NCBI RefSeq assembly: GCF_014649535.1
Contig: NZ_BMTF01000018.1
Coordinates: forward strand, 49,089 to 113,088
Source: Streptomyces gelaticus
GTDB lineage: Bacteria; Actinomycetota; Actinomycetes; Streptomycetales; Streptomycetaceae
Direction: 5' to 3'
Length of the DNA: 64,000 bases
Shown: positions 16,014 through 25,046 of the stretch, piece after piece
Layout: every line of letters starts with the position of its first letter
Position numbering within the stretch: position 1 is the stretch's first letter
Translations under genes and position numbers: made by a program
Notes under the pieces: model-generated
The model's input: only the letters and a program-made list of their open reading frames with translations
Told to the model about the DNA's origin: nothing
Database searches by the model: none

Positions 16014-16568
16014 TCAGCCCCCGTAGACGTGCGGGGCGAGCGTGCCGACGAAGGGGAGGTTGCGGTACTTCTCGGCGTAGTCGAGTCCGTAGCCGACGAC
16101 GAATTCGTTGGGGATGTCGAAACCGACCCACTTGCAGTCGAGCGCGACCTTGGCCGCGTCCGGCTTGCGCAGCAGGGTACAGATCTCCAGGGAGGCGGGC
16201 TCGCGCGAGCCGAGGTTCGACATCAGCCACGACAGGGTCAGGCCCGAGTCGATGATGTCCTCGACGATCAGGACGTGCTTGCCCTTGATGTCGGTGTCCA
16301 GGTCCTTGAGGATCCGGACCACTCCGGAGGACTGGGTGCCCGCGCCGTACGACGAGACGGCCATCCAGTCCATGGTGACGGGGGTGGACAGCGCGCGCGC
16401 CAGGTCCGCCATCACCATCACCGCGCCCTTGAGGACGCCGACGATGAGCAGGTCCTTGCCCGCGTACTCCGCGTCGATCTTCGCGGCCAGCTCGACGAGC
16501 TTCGCGTCGATCTCTTCCTTGGTGAGGAGCACCGACTGAAGGTCGGTGCCCATGTCCTTCTCGTTCAC
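16014..16568 (-). CDS. hpt: Hypoxanthine phosphoribosyltransferase
   Basis: The product has 184 residues. Hpt salvages hypoxanthine (and guanine) with PRPP to give IMP or GMP in the cytoplasm. The PRPP-binding motif VEDIIDSGLTLS and the late FVVGYGLDYAEKYRNLPFVG segment mark the family. The start ATG at 16568 follows tilS by 84 bases on the same strand. A few variant starts lie within the first ten residues. The tilS-hpt-ftsH order is widely conserved. Confidence 0.95.
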   Translation of the reverse strand: MNEKDMGTDLQSVLLTKEEIDAKLVELAAKIDAEYAGKDLLIVGVLKGAVMVMADLARALSTPVTMDWMAVSSYGAGTQSSGVVRILKDLDTDIKGKHVLIVEDIIDSGLTLSWLMSNLGSREPASLEICTLLRKPDAAKVALDCKWVGFDIPNEFVVGYGLDYAEKYRNLPFVGTLAPHVYGG

Positions 16569-16652
16569 CCGCGTCTCTTTCTCTGCCTGCCGGGTCCGGG
16601 GGGTTGCCCCGCACCTGCGCGGCCGCTCGCCTGCGTGTCGGCCGCCTGTGCT

Positions 16653-17741
16653 TCAGCTCTGCCGAATGACCAGTCTGCCACCCTGCCGCATGGCTTCGAC
16701 CCGCCCGGGCAGGTTGATGGCGCGCTGGCCGCGCCAGCCGGTGATCAGACGGTCGACTTCCTCGATGTGCCGGGCGAAGAGCGAACCGGCCGGGGAGCCC
16801 GCCTCCATGGCGGCCCGGCGCAGGACCCGGCGGCGTACGGCGGGCGGCAGCGCGTACAGCTTGGCGCACTCCAGACGGCCCGCGTCGTCCCGCACGGCGC
16901 GGTCGGCCTCGGCGGCCCAGGTGTCCAGCGCGTCGGCGTCGTCGCGGGAGAGCTGGGCGGTACGGGCCAGGGCCTCGACGACCCCTTTGCCCAGCGCCTT
17001 CTCCAGGGCGGGCAGGCCCTCGTGGCGCAGCCGGGAGCGGGTGTAGGCGGGGTCGGCGTTGTGCGGGTCTTCCCAGACGGGCAGGGACTGGACGAGGCAG
17101 GCCTTGCGGGCGGTCTGCCGGTCGAGCTGGAGGAAGGGGCGGCGGTAGCGTCCGGCCGGTCCCGAAGCGGCGGCCATACCGGAGAGCGAGCGGATGCCGG
17201 AGCCGCGGGCGAGGCCGAGCAGAACCGTCTCCGCCTGGTCGTCGCGGGTGTGTCCGAGCAGGACGGCGGCGGCGCCGTGCCGCTCGGCCGCGGCGTCCAG
17301 GGCGGCGTAGCGGGCGTCGCGGGCCGCGGCCTCGGGGCCGCCTTCGTGGCCGACCTGCACGGCGACGGCCTCGACCGGGTCGAGGCGCATGTCGGTGAGG
17401 CGGTCGACGACCTCGGCGGCCCGGGTGTCGGAGCCGTCCTGGAGGCCGTGGTCGACGGTGATCCCGCCGGCCCGGACGTCGAGTTTGGGGGCCTCGAAGG
17501 CGAGGGCCGAGGCGAGGGCCATGGAGTCGGCACCGCCGGAGCATGCCACCAGCACCAGCGGGGTGTCGGGGCGCTCGGGGAGTGCGGCGCGCTGCCTGCC
17601 CGCACGCGCTCCGGCTTCGGCGAACTCGGGGTGCGGGGTGTGCCGGGTGTGTTCGGCGCTTCGGGTGTGCTCGGTGAGTACGTCGTGGAGTACGCGGCGG
17701 ACCGCCAGGCGTATCGCCGCGACCGCAGGATGGGGACCCAT
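16653..17741 (-). CDS. tilS: tRNA(Ile)-lysidine synthase
   Basis: The product has 362 residues. TilS attaches lysine to C34 of the tRNA-Ile that reads AUA, changing its identity from Met to Ile. The PP-loop ATP-binding motif is ACSGGADSMAL, followed by TVDHGLQ and LGHTRDDQAETVLLGLARGSG, as in the family. About 55 N-terminal residues rich in His, Thr and Pro precede the motif and make the start region unusual. ATG at 17741 has GAAGGG upstream at fair spacing. It is essential in most bacteria and here begins the tilS-hpt unit. Confidence 0.94.
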   Translation of the reverse strand: MGPHPAVAAIRLAVRRVLHDVLTEHTRSAEHTRHTPHPEFAEAGARAGRQRAALPERPDTPLVLVACSGGADSMALASALAFEAPKLDVRAGGITVDHGLQDGSDTRAAEVVDRLTDMRLDPVEAVAVQVGHEGGPEAAARDARYAALDAAAERHGAAAVLLGHTRDDQAETVLLGLARGSGIRSLSGMAAASGPAGRYRRPFLQLDRQTARKACLVQSLPVWEDPHNADPAYTRSRLRHEGLPALEKALGKGVVEALARTAQLSRDDADALDTWAAEADRAVRDDAGRLECAKLYALPPAVRRRVLRRAAMEAGSPAGSLFARHIEEVDRLITGWRGQRAINLPGRVEAMRQGGRLVIRQS

Positions 17742-17939
17742 GTCCGGTGCCCTTCGTGAAGTTTCGGGAGGTGCCTCGAAGTGCCGGACGGAAGTGTGAC
17801 CGTCACTCAGAGTGCATCGATGGTGACAGAGGCAAGCCGTCCATCGAGCATTGCACGCCTTTCCATGCCCCTACGGTCCCTCGGATGGGTGATTACCGGC
17901 GCGTTTTCTTCCTGTCGCCCGCCTCAGGGACGGTCATGA

Positions 17940-19073
17940 TCAGGACTCTGCCTTACGGTGCACCCTCGCGATCCAGTCCGCGGGCTTCGAGATCTCCGCC
18001 TTGGTGGGCAGGGTGTTCGGCGAGGTCCAGACCCGGTTGAAGCCGTCCATGCCGACCTCGTCGACCACGGCCCGGACGAATCGTTCGCCGTCGCGGTACT
18101 GCCGCAGCTTCGCGTCGAGTCCGAGGAGCTTGCGCAGGGCCTGGTCGAGGCGGCCGGCGCCGCGTGCCCTGCGCTGCTGGAACTTCTCCCGGATCTCGCC
18201 GACGGAGGAGACGACCTCGGGGCCGACGCCGTCCATCACGTAGTCGGCGTGGCCTTCGAGCAGGGACATCACGGCGGTGAGCCGGCCGAGGATCTCGCGC
18301 TGGGAGGGCGTCTGGACGAGCTCGACCAGGCTGCGGCCGCCGTCCTCGCCGTCCTCGCCCTCGGGGCGGCCCCCGGCCAGGGACTGGGCGGCCTCGCGGA
18401 GCCGTTCCAGCAGGGTCATCGGGTCGACGTCGGTCTCGTCGAGGAATGACTGGATCTCGCCCTGCAGATGGTCGCGGAGCCAGGGCACCCCGGTGAACTG
18501 GGTGCGGTGGGTCTCCTCGTGGAGCGCGACCCAGAGCCGGAAGTCGTGCGGGTCGACCTCCAGTTCGCGCTCGACGTGCACGATGTTAGGGGCGACGAGC
18601 AGCAGCCTGCCGCCGCCGTCGGCCGAGGCCGGGAGCTCGCGGGTGGCCGGGGCGAACGTCTCGTACTGGCCGAGGACCCGGGAGGCCAGGAACGACAGCA
18701 GCATCCCCACCTCGACGCCGGTCACCTTGCCGCCGACCGCGCCGAGCACGGCGCCGCCGGCGCCGCCCGGACGCCGGTCCTGCATCTTGCCCAGCAGCGG
18801 GCGGAGCAGTTCGCGGAAGCCCGCGGCATTGGCCCTGATCCAGCCGGCCCGGTCCACGACGAGGACCGGGGTGTCCTCCGGGTGGGCGCCCTCCGGGATC
18901 ATCCGGGTGAAGGAACGGACGTGCTCCTCCGAGGCCTTGGCATGCCGGCGCAGCTCCGCGACGACCTCGCGGGCTTCTTCGCGGCTGATCTCCGGCCCCG
19001 GCCGCACGAGGCGGGTCGCGGTCGCGACCGCGAGATTCCAGTCGACCATCTCGGCACCACCGATGCTCGTCAT
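17940..19073 (-). CDS. DUF2342-type zinc-dependent metallopeptidase-like protein
   Basis: The product has 377 residues. It matches the actinobacterial family once named coenzyme F420 biosynthesis-associated (DUF2342). The zinc motif HEETHRTQF lies near the middle, in the segment LWVALHEETHRTQFTGVPWL; a conserved GHADYVMD follows later. No signal peptide is seen, so it is probably cytoplasmic. The substrate is unknown; the link to F420 came from genome context and is not proven. The gene lies between tilS and dacB on the same strand, 198 bases before tilS and 49 bases after dacB. Start: ATG at 19073 before MTSIGGAEMVDWNLAV, which I recall from related proteins. Confidence 0.85.
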   Translation of the reverse strand: MTSIGGAEMVDWNLAVATATRLVRPGPEISREEAREVVAELRRHAKASEEHVRSFTRMIPEGAHPEDTPVLVVDRAGWIRANAAGFRELLRPLLGKMQDRRPGGAGGAVLGAVGGKVTGVEVGMLLSFLASRVLGQYETFAPATRELPASADGGGRLLLVAPNIVHVERELEVDPHDFRLWVALHEETHRTQFTGVPWLRDHLQGEIQSFLDETDVDPMTLLERLREAAQSLAGGRPEGEDGEDGGRSLVELVQTPSQREILGRLTAVMSLLEGHADYVMDGVGPEVVSSVGEIREKFQQRRARGAGRLDQALRKLLGLDAKLRQYRDGERFVRAVVDEVGMDGFNRVWTSPNTLPTKAEISKPADWIARVHRKAES

Positions 19074-19122
19074 GCGTCAACCGTACGTGCTCGGGTGCGC
19101 CCGCGGTGTGCTGTTGACCGGC

Positions 19123-20628
19123 TCAATGAGGGCGGGAGGCGAGGGCGGTGGCGAGGGCGTCCAGGGCGGACTGGGCGTCGGAGGGGGAGGTGGTGCCGGA
19201 TGCCAGGAAGGCGAAGGCCAGCAGCCGGCCCTGCCGGTCGACGACCGTTCCCGCGAGGGTGTTCACGCCGGTGAGGGTGCCGGTCTTGGCGCGGATCAGG
19301 CCGGTGCCCGCGGACTTCCCGGTGTAGCGGTCGCTGAGCGTGCCGCTGAAACCGGCCACGGGCAGGCCGGTGAGGACGGGGCGCAGTTCGGGACGGTCCG
19401 GGTCGGCCGCGCGGGCGAGGAGGCCGGCCAGCAGTCCGGCGGTGACCTTGTCCTTGCGGTCGAGTCCGCTGCCGTCGGCGAGGTCGGCACCCTTCAGCGG
19501 CAGGCCGAGCTTCTTGAGCTGGGCGGTGACGGCCCGTCGGCCGCCGTCGAAGTCGGCCGGTTCGCCCGCGGCGAGGGCGGTCTGCCGGGCGAGGGCCTCG
19601 GCGATGTCGTTGTCGCTGTTGGTCAGGGCCCGTTCGACCAGGGCGGAGAGCGGGGCCGAGCGGTGTTCGGCGACCTTCTCGGACCCGGCGGGCGGGCGAC
19701 CTGGCTTCGGGCCGGACCCGGTGTCGATCCCGGCGCCGTCGAGGAGCTTCGCGAAGGTGCGGGCGGTGTCCCCGGCCGGGTCGTCGCTGCGCGGGGCGGG
19801 TCCCCTGTCGGTGCTGTCGAGCCTGCCCTCGTCGGTCATCAGGGCGCTGACGGGTGCGATGTTCTCGTTGGGGCCGATCGGGTGCCGGGCGGGGCCGGAG
19901 TAGCGGGAGGTGTCGTACCCGAGGCGGACCTTGTCGACGCCGCGGTCCTTCAGGGCGCGGGCGGTGTCGGCGGCCAGCCGGCGCAGGGCGGCCTTGTCGA
20001 GGGTGGGGTCGCCGCCGCCGACCAGGACGATGCCGCGGGAGTCGGCGGAGGCCCGGACGGTCGTGGCGACGCGGTGGTCGGGGCCGAGGGCGCTCAGGGC
20101 GGCGACCGCGGTGGCGATCTTGACGGTGGAGGCGGGTGTCATGGGTGTGCCGGCGCCCTGGCCGTACAGCTGCTCGCCGCTGGCGGTGTCGATGACCACG
20201 GCGCTGCGCCGCTTGCCCAGCGCGGGGTCCTTCAGCAGCGGGCCGAGGGCGGCGCGGAGGGCAGCGGCCGAGCCGTCCTGGGCGGTGCGGGCGTCGGGGG
20301 CGGAGTTGTCGACGGCGGAGGAGAGAGCCGCGAGAACGGCCGTGGCGCTGGGCGCGGGCGCCGGTCCGGACGGCGCGGCGGGCTCGTGATGTGCGCCACC
20401 TGTACGGTTCCGGGCGGCGGCCAGGTCGGTCTCGGCCTTACGCTGACCCGAGTCCCAGGGGCCGGCGGCAAGGACGGCGCCGGCTGCGAGCGCCAGGCCG
20501 AGGCCGGCGGAGACAGCGGTGAACTGCCGGTCGTTCAGTCCCTTCAGCCTGCTCAGGGCAGCCCGAGGGGTGAGCCTGCTCAGCTTGTCCAGCGGGTTGA
20601 CCGACGGTCTCTTCACCGGCTCGTCCAC
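19123..20628 (-). CDS. dacB: D-alanyl-D-alanine carboxypeptidase/endopeptidase (PBP4 type)
   Basis: The product has 501 residues. DacB-type enzymes trim or cut D-Ala-containing cross-links of peptidoglycan outside the membrane. An N-terminal hydrophobic helix (FTAVSAGLGLALAAGAVLAAG) anchors or exports it, followed by an Ala/Pro-rich linker. The penicillin-binding motifs are all there: SxxK in PASTVKIATA, SxN in TNSDNDIAEALAR, and KTG in RAKTGTLTGV. Start: GTG at 20628 has AAGGGG upstream; the frame is also open to an ATG at 20673, which would crowd the divergent ppa promoter. Inorganic pyrophosphatase is divergent from it, as is usual in Streptomyces. Confidence 0.93.
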   Translation of the reverse strand: MDEPVKRPSVNPLDKLSRLTPRAALSRLKGLNDRQFTAVSAGLGLALAAGAVLAAGPWDSGQRKAETDLAAARNRTGGAHHEPAAPSGPAPAPSATAVLAALSSAVDNSAPDARTAQDGSAAALRAALGPLLKDPALGKRRSAVVIDTASGEQLYGQGAGTPMTPASTVKIATAVAALSALGPDHRVATTVRASADSRGIVLVGGGDPTLDKAALRRLAADTARALKDRGVDKVRLGYDTSRYSGPARHPIGPNENIAPVSALMTDEGRLDSTDRGPAPRSDDPAGDTARTFAKLLDGAGIDTGSGPKPGRPPAGSEKVAEHRSAPLSALVERALTNSDNDIAEALARQTALAAGEPADFDGGRRAVTAQLKKLGLPLKGADLADGSGLDRKDKVTAGLLAGLLARAADPDRPELRPVLTGLPVAGFSGTLSDRYTGKSAGTGLIRAKTGTLTGVNTLAGTVVDRQGRLLAFAFLASGTTSPSDAQSALDALATALASRPH

Positions 20629-20714
20629 CGTTGACCAGCCCCTTTCGCGAGCACACATCTGCGTGGGGGACACTTAATCACCAGTCGTATGTGTTGATCA
20701 TGGAGGAGCCACCC

Positions 20715-21209
20715 GTGGAGTTCGACGTCGTTATCGAGATCCCGAAGGGTTCGCGGAACAAGTACGAGGTGGACCACGAGACCGGTCGGATCCGTCTGGA
20801 CCGTCGACTCTTCACCTCGACCAGCTACCCGGCGGACTACGGCTTCGTCGAGAACACCCTCGGCGAGGACGGCGACCCGCTGGACGCGCTGGTCATCCTG
20901 GAGGAGCCGACCTTCCCCGGCTGCCTGATCAAGTGCCGCGCCATCGGCATGTTCCGGATGACGGACGAAGCCGGCGGCGACGACAAGCTGCTGTGCGTGC
21001 CGGCCTCCGACCCCCGGGTGGAGCACCTGCGCGACATCCACCACGTGTCGGAGTTCGACCGCCTGGAGATCCAGCACTTCTTCGAGGTCTACAAGGACCT
21101 GGAGCCCGGCAAGTCCGTCGAGGGCGCCGACTGGGTCGGCCGCGCCGAGGCCGAGGCCGAGATCGAGGCCTCCTACAAGCGCCTTGAGGCGCAGGGCGGC
21201 GCGCACTGA
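20715..21209 (+). CDS. ppa: Inorganic pyrophosphatase
   Basis: The 164-residue soluble family I pyrophosphatase hydrolyses pyrophosphate to phosphate, pulling biosynthetic reactions forward. Motifs are IEIPKGSRNKYEVDH near the start and YPADYGFVENTLGEDGDPLDALV, with the catalytic Asp cluster. The start is GTG at 20715, preceded by GGAGGAG at ideal spacing; an ATG 15 bases upstream lies before the ribosome site and is less likely. A membrane pyrophosphatase (hppA) is also encoded in this window. A strong hairpin follows the stop. Confidence 0.97.
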   Translation: MEFDVVIEIPKGSRNKYEVDHETGRIRLDRRLFTSTSYPADYGFVENTLGEDGDPLDALVILEEPTFPGCLIKCRAIGMFRMTDEAGGDDKLLCVPASDPRVEHLRDIHHVSEFDRLEIQHFFEVYKDLEPGKSVEGADWVGRAEAEAEIEASYKRLEAQGGAH

Positions 21210-21254
21210 CCCGAGGGTCTCGACCGGTTCCGCTTCCGCGGTTCCGGACAGCGG

Positions 21255-21288
21255 ACGGGCGGTACTCCTTCCAAGGGGTGCCGCCCGT
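21255..21288 (+). terminator. Terminator after ppa
   Basis: A 16-bp stem with two G-T pairs (21255-21270 with 21273-21288) begins 46 bases after the ppa stop. The loop is only 2 bases in the paired form shown, so the top of the stem probably opens. Confidence 0.6.
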
Positions 21289-21440
21289 TCCGCGTTCCAC
21301 GTTCCGCATGCCTGCCCGTTCCGCATGCCCGCCCGGCCCGCCCGCCGCCCCCTCCCGTCCATGGGCGGCCCTCCCTCGTCCTCGCCCCGGCCCGTGGCCA
21401 TACTGGGCACAGAGGCGCAGCCGACGAGGAGCGAGATCGA

Positions 21441-23138
21441 GTGGTGGCGGAACAGGGCGGTCCGGAGGACCAGAAGCCCCAGTCCGACGAAGCGCGCAGC
21501 GCCTTCGTCCCGCCGGCCGGGGTGGGCAGGCGCACGTCCGCCTCCGAGGACGACCGGCCGACGTCGGAATTCGCCATTCCGGCGAGCCTGGCGGCCGAGC
21601 CCCAGGGGCCGGGGGCGGGTTCCGCTTCTGCCCCGGGGACGGGTTCGGAGACGATCGGCTCCGCCTTCGCCCCGCCGAGCACCTACAGCGCCCAGCACTC
21701 GCCGCCCGCCTTCACCCCGGCGCACGGCAGCCCGATGATCCGGCTGACCAAGGAGGCCCCCTGGCAGGACCGGATGCGCACGATGCTGCGGATGCCGGTC
21801 GCCGAGCGCCCGGCGCCCGAGACGGTGCAGAAGCCCGACGGGACGGGGCCCGCGGTGCCGCGCGTGCTCGACCTGACGCTGCGCATCGGAGAGCTGCTGC
21901 TGGCGGGCGGCGAGGGCGCCGAGGACGTCGAGGCGGCCATGTTCGCGGTGACCCGCAGCTACGGCCTGGACCGCTGCGAGCCCACGGTCACCTTCACCCT
22001 GCTGTCGATCTCGCACCAGCCGTCGCTGGTGGACGACCCGGTGACGGCGAGCCGTACCGTACGCCGCCGCGCCACCGACTACACCCGGCTGGCCGCCGTC
22101 TTCCGGCTGGTCGACGACATCACCACCGAGGACGTCGAGGTCTCGCTGGAGGAGGCCTACCGTCGGCTGGCGGAGATCCGGCGCAACCGGCACCCGTACT
22201 CCGGCTGGGTGCTGACGCTGGCCGCCGGCGGGCTCGCGGGGGCGGCGTCGGTGCTGCTCGGCGGTGGTCCGCTGGTGTTTCTGGTGGCGGCCATCGGCGC
22301 GATGCTCGGCGACCGGCTCGCCTGGCTCTGCGCCGGGCGGGGGCTGCCGGAGTTCTACCAGTTCGTGGCGGCGGCGATGCCGCCGGCCGCGCTGGGGGTG
22401 GCGCTGACCCTCACCCACTGGTCGGACCTGCAGCCGTCCGCGGTCATCACCGGTGGACTGTTCGCGCTGCTGCCGGGGCGGGCCCTGGTGGCGGGTGTGC
22501 AGGATGGGCTGACCGGTTTCTACATCACCGCGGCCGCACGTCTGCTCGAAGTCATGTACCTGTTCATCGGCATCGTCGTCGGTGTGCTGCTGGTGCTGTA
22601 CCTGGGGCTCCAGCTGGGCGCCCAGCTGAACCCCGAGGCCAGGTTCATCGCCCACGACCGGCCGGTGGTGCAGATCCTGGCGTCGATGGCGCTCTGTTTC
22701 GCCTTTGCGATCCTGCTCCAGCAGGACCGGTCCACGGTGCTGGTGGTGGCCCTCAACGGCGGTGTGGCCTGGGTGATCTACGGGGCGATGGCCCGTACCG
22801 GCCACATCTCGCCGGTGGCGGCGACGGCGACGGCGGCCGGTCTGGTGGGGCTGTTCGGGCAGCTGCTCTCCCGCTACCGGTACACCTCGTCGCTGCCCTT
22901 CATCACGGCGGCGATCGGCCCGCTGCTGCCCGGTTCGGCCACGTACTTCGGTCTGCTGGCCGTGGCGCAGGGGCGGGTGAACGCCGGGCTCGCCTCGCTG
23001 TCGACCGCGGTGGCCACGGCGCTGGCCATCGCGATCGGGGTGAATCTGGGCAGCGAGATCTCCCGGCTGTTCATGCGGGTGCCGGGAGCGGTCGGCGGCG
23101 CGGGCCGCCGCGCGGCCAAACGGACGCGCGGCTTCTGA
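21441..23138 (+). CDS. Threonine/serine exporter family protein (ThrE type)
   Basis: The product has 565 residues. About 110 N-terminal residues are low-complexity (Ala/Pro/Ser/Gly-rich). A DUF1212-like soluble domain follows (LDLTLRIGELLLAGGEGAEDVEAAM), then about ten membrane helices in two blocks, as in actinobacterial ThrE exporters that move threonine and serine out using the proton gradient. The first block holds SGWVLTLAAGGLAGAASVLLGG, the second DUF3815-like helices. GTG at 21441 has GAGGAG upstream. The gene converges with the DedA gene after it. Family membership is well supported; the real substrate is not shown. Confidence 0.88.
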   Translation: MVAEQGGPEDQKPQSDEARSAFVPPAGVGRRTSASEDDRPTSEFAIPASLAAEPQGPGAGSASAPGTGSETIGSAFAPPSTYSAQHSPPAFTPAHGSPMIRLTKEAPWQDRMRTMLRMPVAERPAPETVQKPDGTGPAVPRVLDLTLRIGELLLAGGEGAEDVEAAMFAVTRSYGLDRCEPTVTFTLLSISHQPSLVDDPVTASRTVRRRATDYTRLAAVFRLVDDITTEDVEVSLEEAYRRLAEIRRNRHPYSGWVLTLAAGGLAGAASVLLGGGPLVFLVAAIGAMLGDRLAWLCAGRGLPEFYQFVAAAMPPAALGVALTLTHWSDLQPSAVITGGLFALLPGRALVAGVQDGLTGFYITAAARLLEVMYLFIGIVVGVLLVLYLGLQLGAQLNPEARFIAHDRPVVQILASMALCFAFAILLQQDRSTVLVVALNGGVAWVIYGAMARTGHISPVAATATAAGLVGLFGQLLSRYRYTSSLPFITAAIGPLLPGSATYFGLLAVAQGRVNAGLASLSTAVATALAIAIGVNLGSEISRLFMRVPGAVGGAGRRAAKRTRGF

Positions 23139-23165
23139 GAGCCCGTCGGGCGGCCGGGGCGTACG

Positions 23166-23879
23166 TCAGCGCTTGGCGTGCCGGCCGCGCTGGCCCGGGG
23201 ACGGGCTGCCCCCGGCAGCCGGGTCGTGGCCCTCGCCGCCGCCGGACGCCGCTTCCTTCTTCGACTTGGAGCGGGCCCGCAGGAACTCGATCGCGATCGG
23301 CACCACCGAGATGAGCACGATCAGGATGAGTATCGCTTCGATGTTCTGGTGGACGAAGTCGATCTTGCCGAGGGCCGAGCCGAGCAGCGTGACACCGACG
23401 CCCCAGAGCACTCCGCCGACGATGTTGAACACGATGAACGAGCGGTAGTTCATCCGGCTCACACCGGCGATGATCGGGGTGAACGTGCGCACCACGGGCA
23501 CGAAGCGGGCCAGGATCAGCGACTTCGGTCCGTACTTCTCGAAGAAGTCGTGCGCCTTCTCGACGTTCTCCTGCTTGAAGAGGCGGGAGTCCGGGCGGCT
23601 GAAGAGCGAGGGGCCGACCTTGCGGCCGAAGAGATACCCCACCTGGTCACCGATGATCGCCGCCAGCGCCACCAGGAGGCAGACCAGCCAGAGCGGGGTG
23701 TCCAGCTGGTTCGTGGTCACCAGCAGACCTGTGGTGAACAGGAGCGAGTCGCCGGGGAGGAAGAAGCCGATCAACAGTCCGGACTCGGCGAAGACGATGA
23801 GGAGGACGCCGGGAAGTCCGAAGTTGTTGATCAGAAAATCCGGGTCCAGCCAGCTCGGGCCGAGCGCAAGCGTATTCAA
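23166..23879 (-). CDS. DedA family membrane protein
   Basis: The product has 237 residues with about five membrane helices. The motif FAESGLLIGFFLPGDSLLF, then the basic FVPVVRTFTPIIAGVSRMNYRSF stretch, marks the DedA/SNARE-associated group, whose members act as undecaprenyl phosphate or phospholipid flippases in other bacteria. The C-terminus is basic and Gly-rich. The start is TTG at 23879, with GGAG 9 bases upstream; no ATG lies near the first helix in this frame. The tail-to-tail ThrE-type gene is 27 bases away. The specific lipid is not shown. Confidence 0.88.
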   Translation of the reverse strand: MNTLALGPSWLDPDFLINNFGLPGVLLIVFAESGLLIGFFLPGDSLLFTTGLLVTTNQLDTPLWLVCLLVALAAIIGDQVGYLFGRKVGPSLFSRPDSRLFKQENVEKAHDFFEKYGPKSLILARFVPVVRTFTPIIAGVSRMNYRSFIVFNIVGGVLWGVGVTLLGSALGKIDFVHQNIEAILILIVLISVVPIAIEFLRARSKSKKEAASGGGEGHDPAAGGSPSPGQRGRHAKR

Positions 23880-24049
23880 GGGTCCGGGGCTCCTGGATCG
23901 ATCGATGGCGGCTGCGTGGCCGCCCAAAGCTATCAACGCAGGATGACACCCCCGGGTTCCAGATGGCCCCCTCGGGCACGCACTTCGGCTCGGCCGGGGA
24001 TGCACTCCGGATCAACCGGGACAAAGCTGTCCCCAGGAGGTGCCACACG

Positions 24050-24415
24050 ATGGGCATTGAGGATTACGGCAGTGGGCAGTCGGAGCATGCGGACGTCCTG
24101 GTCGTCACCACGAACGACGTACCGGGCTACCGGGTGACCGAGGTCATCGGGGAGGTGTTCGGCCTCACCGTCCGCTCCCGCCATCTGGGCAGCCAGATCG
24201 GCGCCGGGCTGAAGTCCATGATCGGCGGCGAGCTGAAGGGGCTGACCAAGACCCTGGTCCAGACCCGGAACCAGGCGATGGAGCGGCTCGTCGAGCAGGC
24301 GAAGGCCCGGGGCGCCAACGCGGTGCTGATGATGCGCTTCGACGTGACCGAGGCGGCCGATGTGGGCACGGAGGTGTGCGCGTACGGCACCGCTGCCGTG
24401 ATCAGCCGGGGCTGA
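24050..24415 (+). CDS. YbjQ-like (heavy-metal-binding-domain) family protein
   Basis: The 121-residue cytoplasmic protein has the pattern VLVVTTNDVPGYRVTEVIGEVFG, then GGELKGLTKTLVQTRNQAMERL and ARGANAVLMMRFDVTE, typical of the YbjQ/UPF0145 family. Some databases call these heavy-metal-binding domains, but metal binding is poorly shown. AGGAGGTG sits 8 bases before the ATG, a near-perfect ribosome site, so it is probably well expressed. It is divergent from dedA and ends at a strong bidirectional terminator. Function is not established. Confidence 0.88.
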   Translation: MGIEDYGSGQSEHADVLVVTTNDVPGYRVTEVIGEVFGLTVRSRHLGSQIGAGLKSMIGGELKGLTKTLVQTRNQAMERLVEQAKARGANAVLMMRFDVTEAADVGTEVCAYGTAAVISRG

Positions 24416-24424
24416 GCGGGCACG

Positions 24425-24457
24425 GCCGCGGGGCGGGGGAACCTCCCGCCCCGCGGC
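24425..24457. terminator. Bidirectional terminator
   Basis: A perfect 13-bp G+C stem (24425-24437 with 24445-24457) with a 7-base loop fills the gap between the stop of the YbjQ-like gene and the stop of the MerR-type gene. Confidence 0.8.
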
Positions 24458-24459
24458 GC

Positions 24460-24921
24460 TCAGGCCAGGCGCCGGGCGTTGGCCTCGATCGCGTCCCGCA
24501 GGTGCTCGGCCGGGCCCGGCCGCATCGAGTCGCAGTACGCGCGGAACCGCTCGTCGGACACATACATCTCGCCGAGCCCCCGGTGCATCTCCGCGGAGCA
24601 CTCGTAGAACCACTTGCCGATGTGGCGCCGGTGGGCCTCGGCCGGCTCCATCGCCCGCTCACCGGTGGCCGGCTCCCCGGCCGCTGGGGCGGCACCGACC
24701 TCGTCGAGCAGTACCGCGATCTCGTCGAGCGGGAAGCCGAGTTCCCGGTAGAACAGGATCTGCTGGAGCCGGTCGAGGTCGCCGTCGTCGCAGCGGCGGT
24801 GACCGGACCGGCTGCGCCCGCTGGGCGAGAGCAGTCCGATGCCGTCGTAGTGGTGCAGGGTGCGCACCGTGACTCCGGCGAATCCGGCGACCTCCCACGG
24901 GGTACTCCATGGCTCCTCCAC
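24460..24921 (-). CDS. MerR-family TipA-like regulator, internally deleted, possibly frameshifted at the start
   Basis: The product has 153 residues read from GTG at 24921. The winged-helix part (VAGFAGVTVRTLHHYDGIGLL, and DLDRLQQILFYRELGFPLDEI after it) is that of TipA. The second part, AEAHRRHIGKWFYECSAEMHRG and LGEMYVSDERF, is the end of the TipAS drug-binding domain. About 100 residues present in full TipA (dimerisation helix and first TipAS half) are missing. The cysteine known to bind thiostrepton in TipA (Cys214) is Gly here. Just inside the start, a better ribosome site and ATG at 24910 reads MEYPVG in another frame and would join the conserved part with a 2-base insertion. It could be a pseudogene. 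Confidence 0.65.
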   Translation of the reverse strand: MEEPWSTPWEVAGFAGVTVRTLHHYDGIGLLSPSGRSRSGHRRCDDGDLDRLQQILFYRELGFPLDEIAVLLDEVGAAPAAGEPATGERAMEPAEAHRRHIGKWFYECSAEMHRGLGEMYVSDERFRAYCDSMRPGPAEHLRDAIEANARRLA

Positions 24922-25046
24922 TCCCTTCTCCGGTCGGGTACGTCCCGAGCCTGGGCCCTGACGTGACGTGAGGTGCAAGCCCGCATTGCTGCCCCCACGG
25001 CGCCATTCGAGCGCTTGTATTCCTTTTACGCCGTTATGGTGATCCG

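Noticed and set aside
20631..20714. Longer ppa start at 20631 or at the ATG at 20700
   Set aside because: The strong GGAGGAG sits between the ATG at 20700 and the GTG at 20715, and the GTG gives the family N-terminus.
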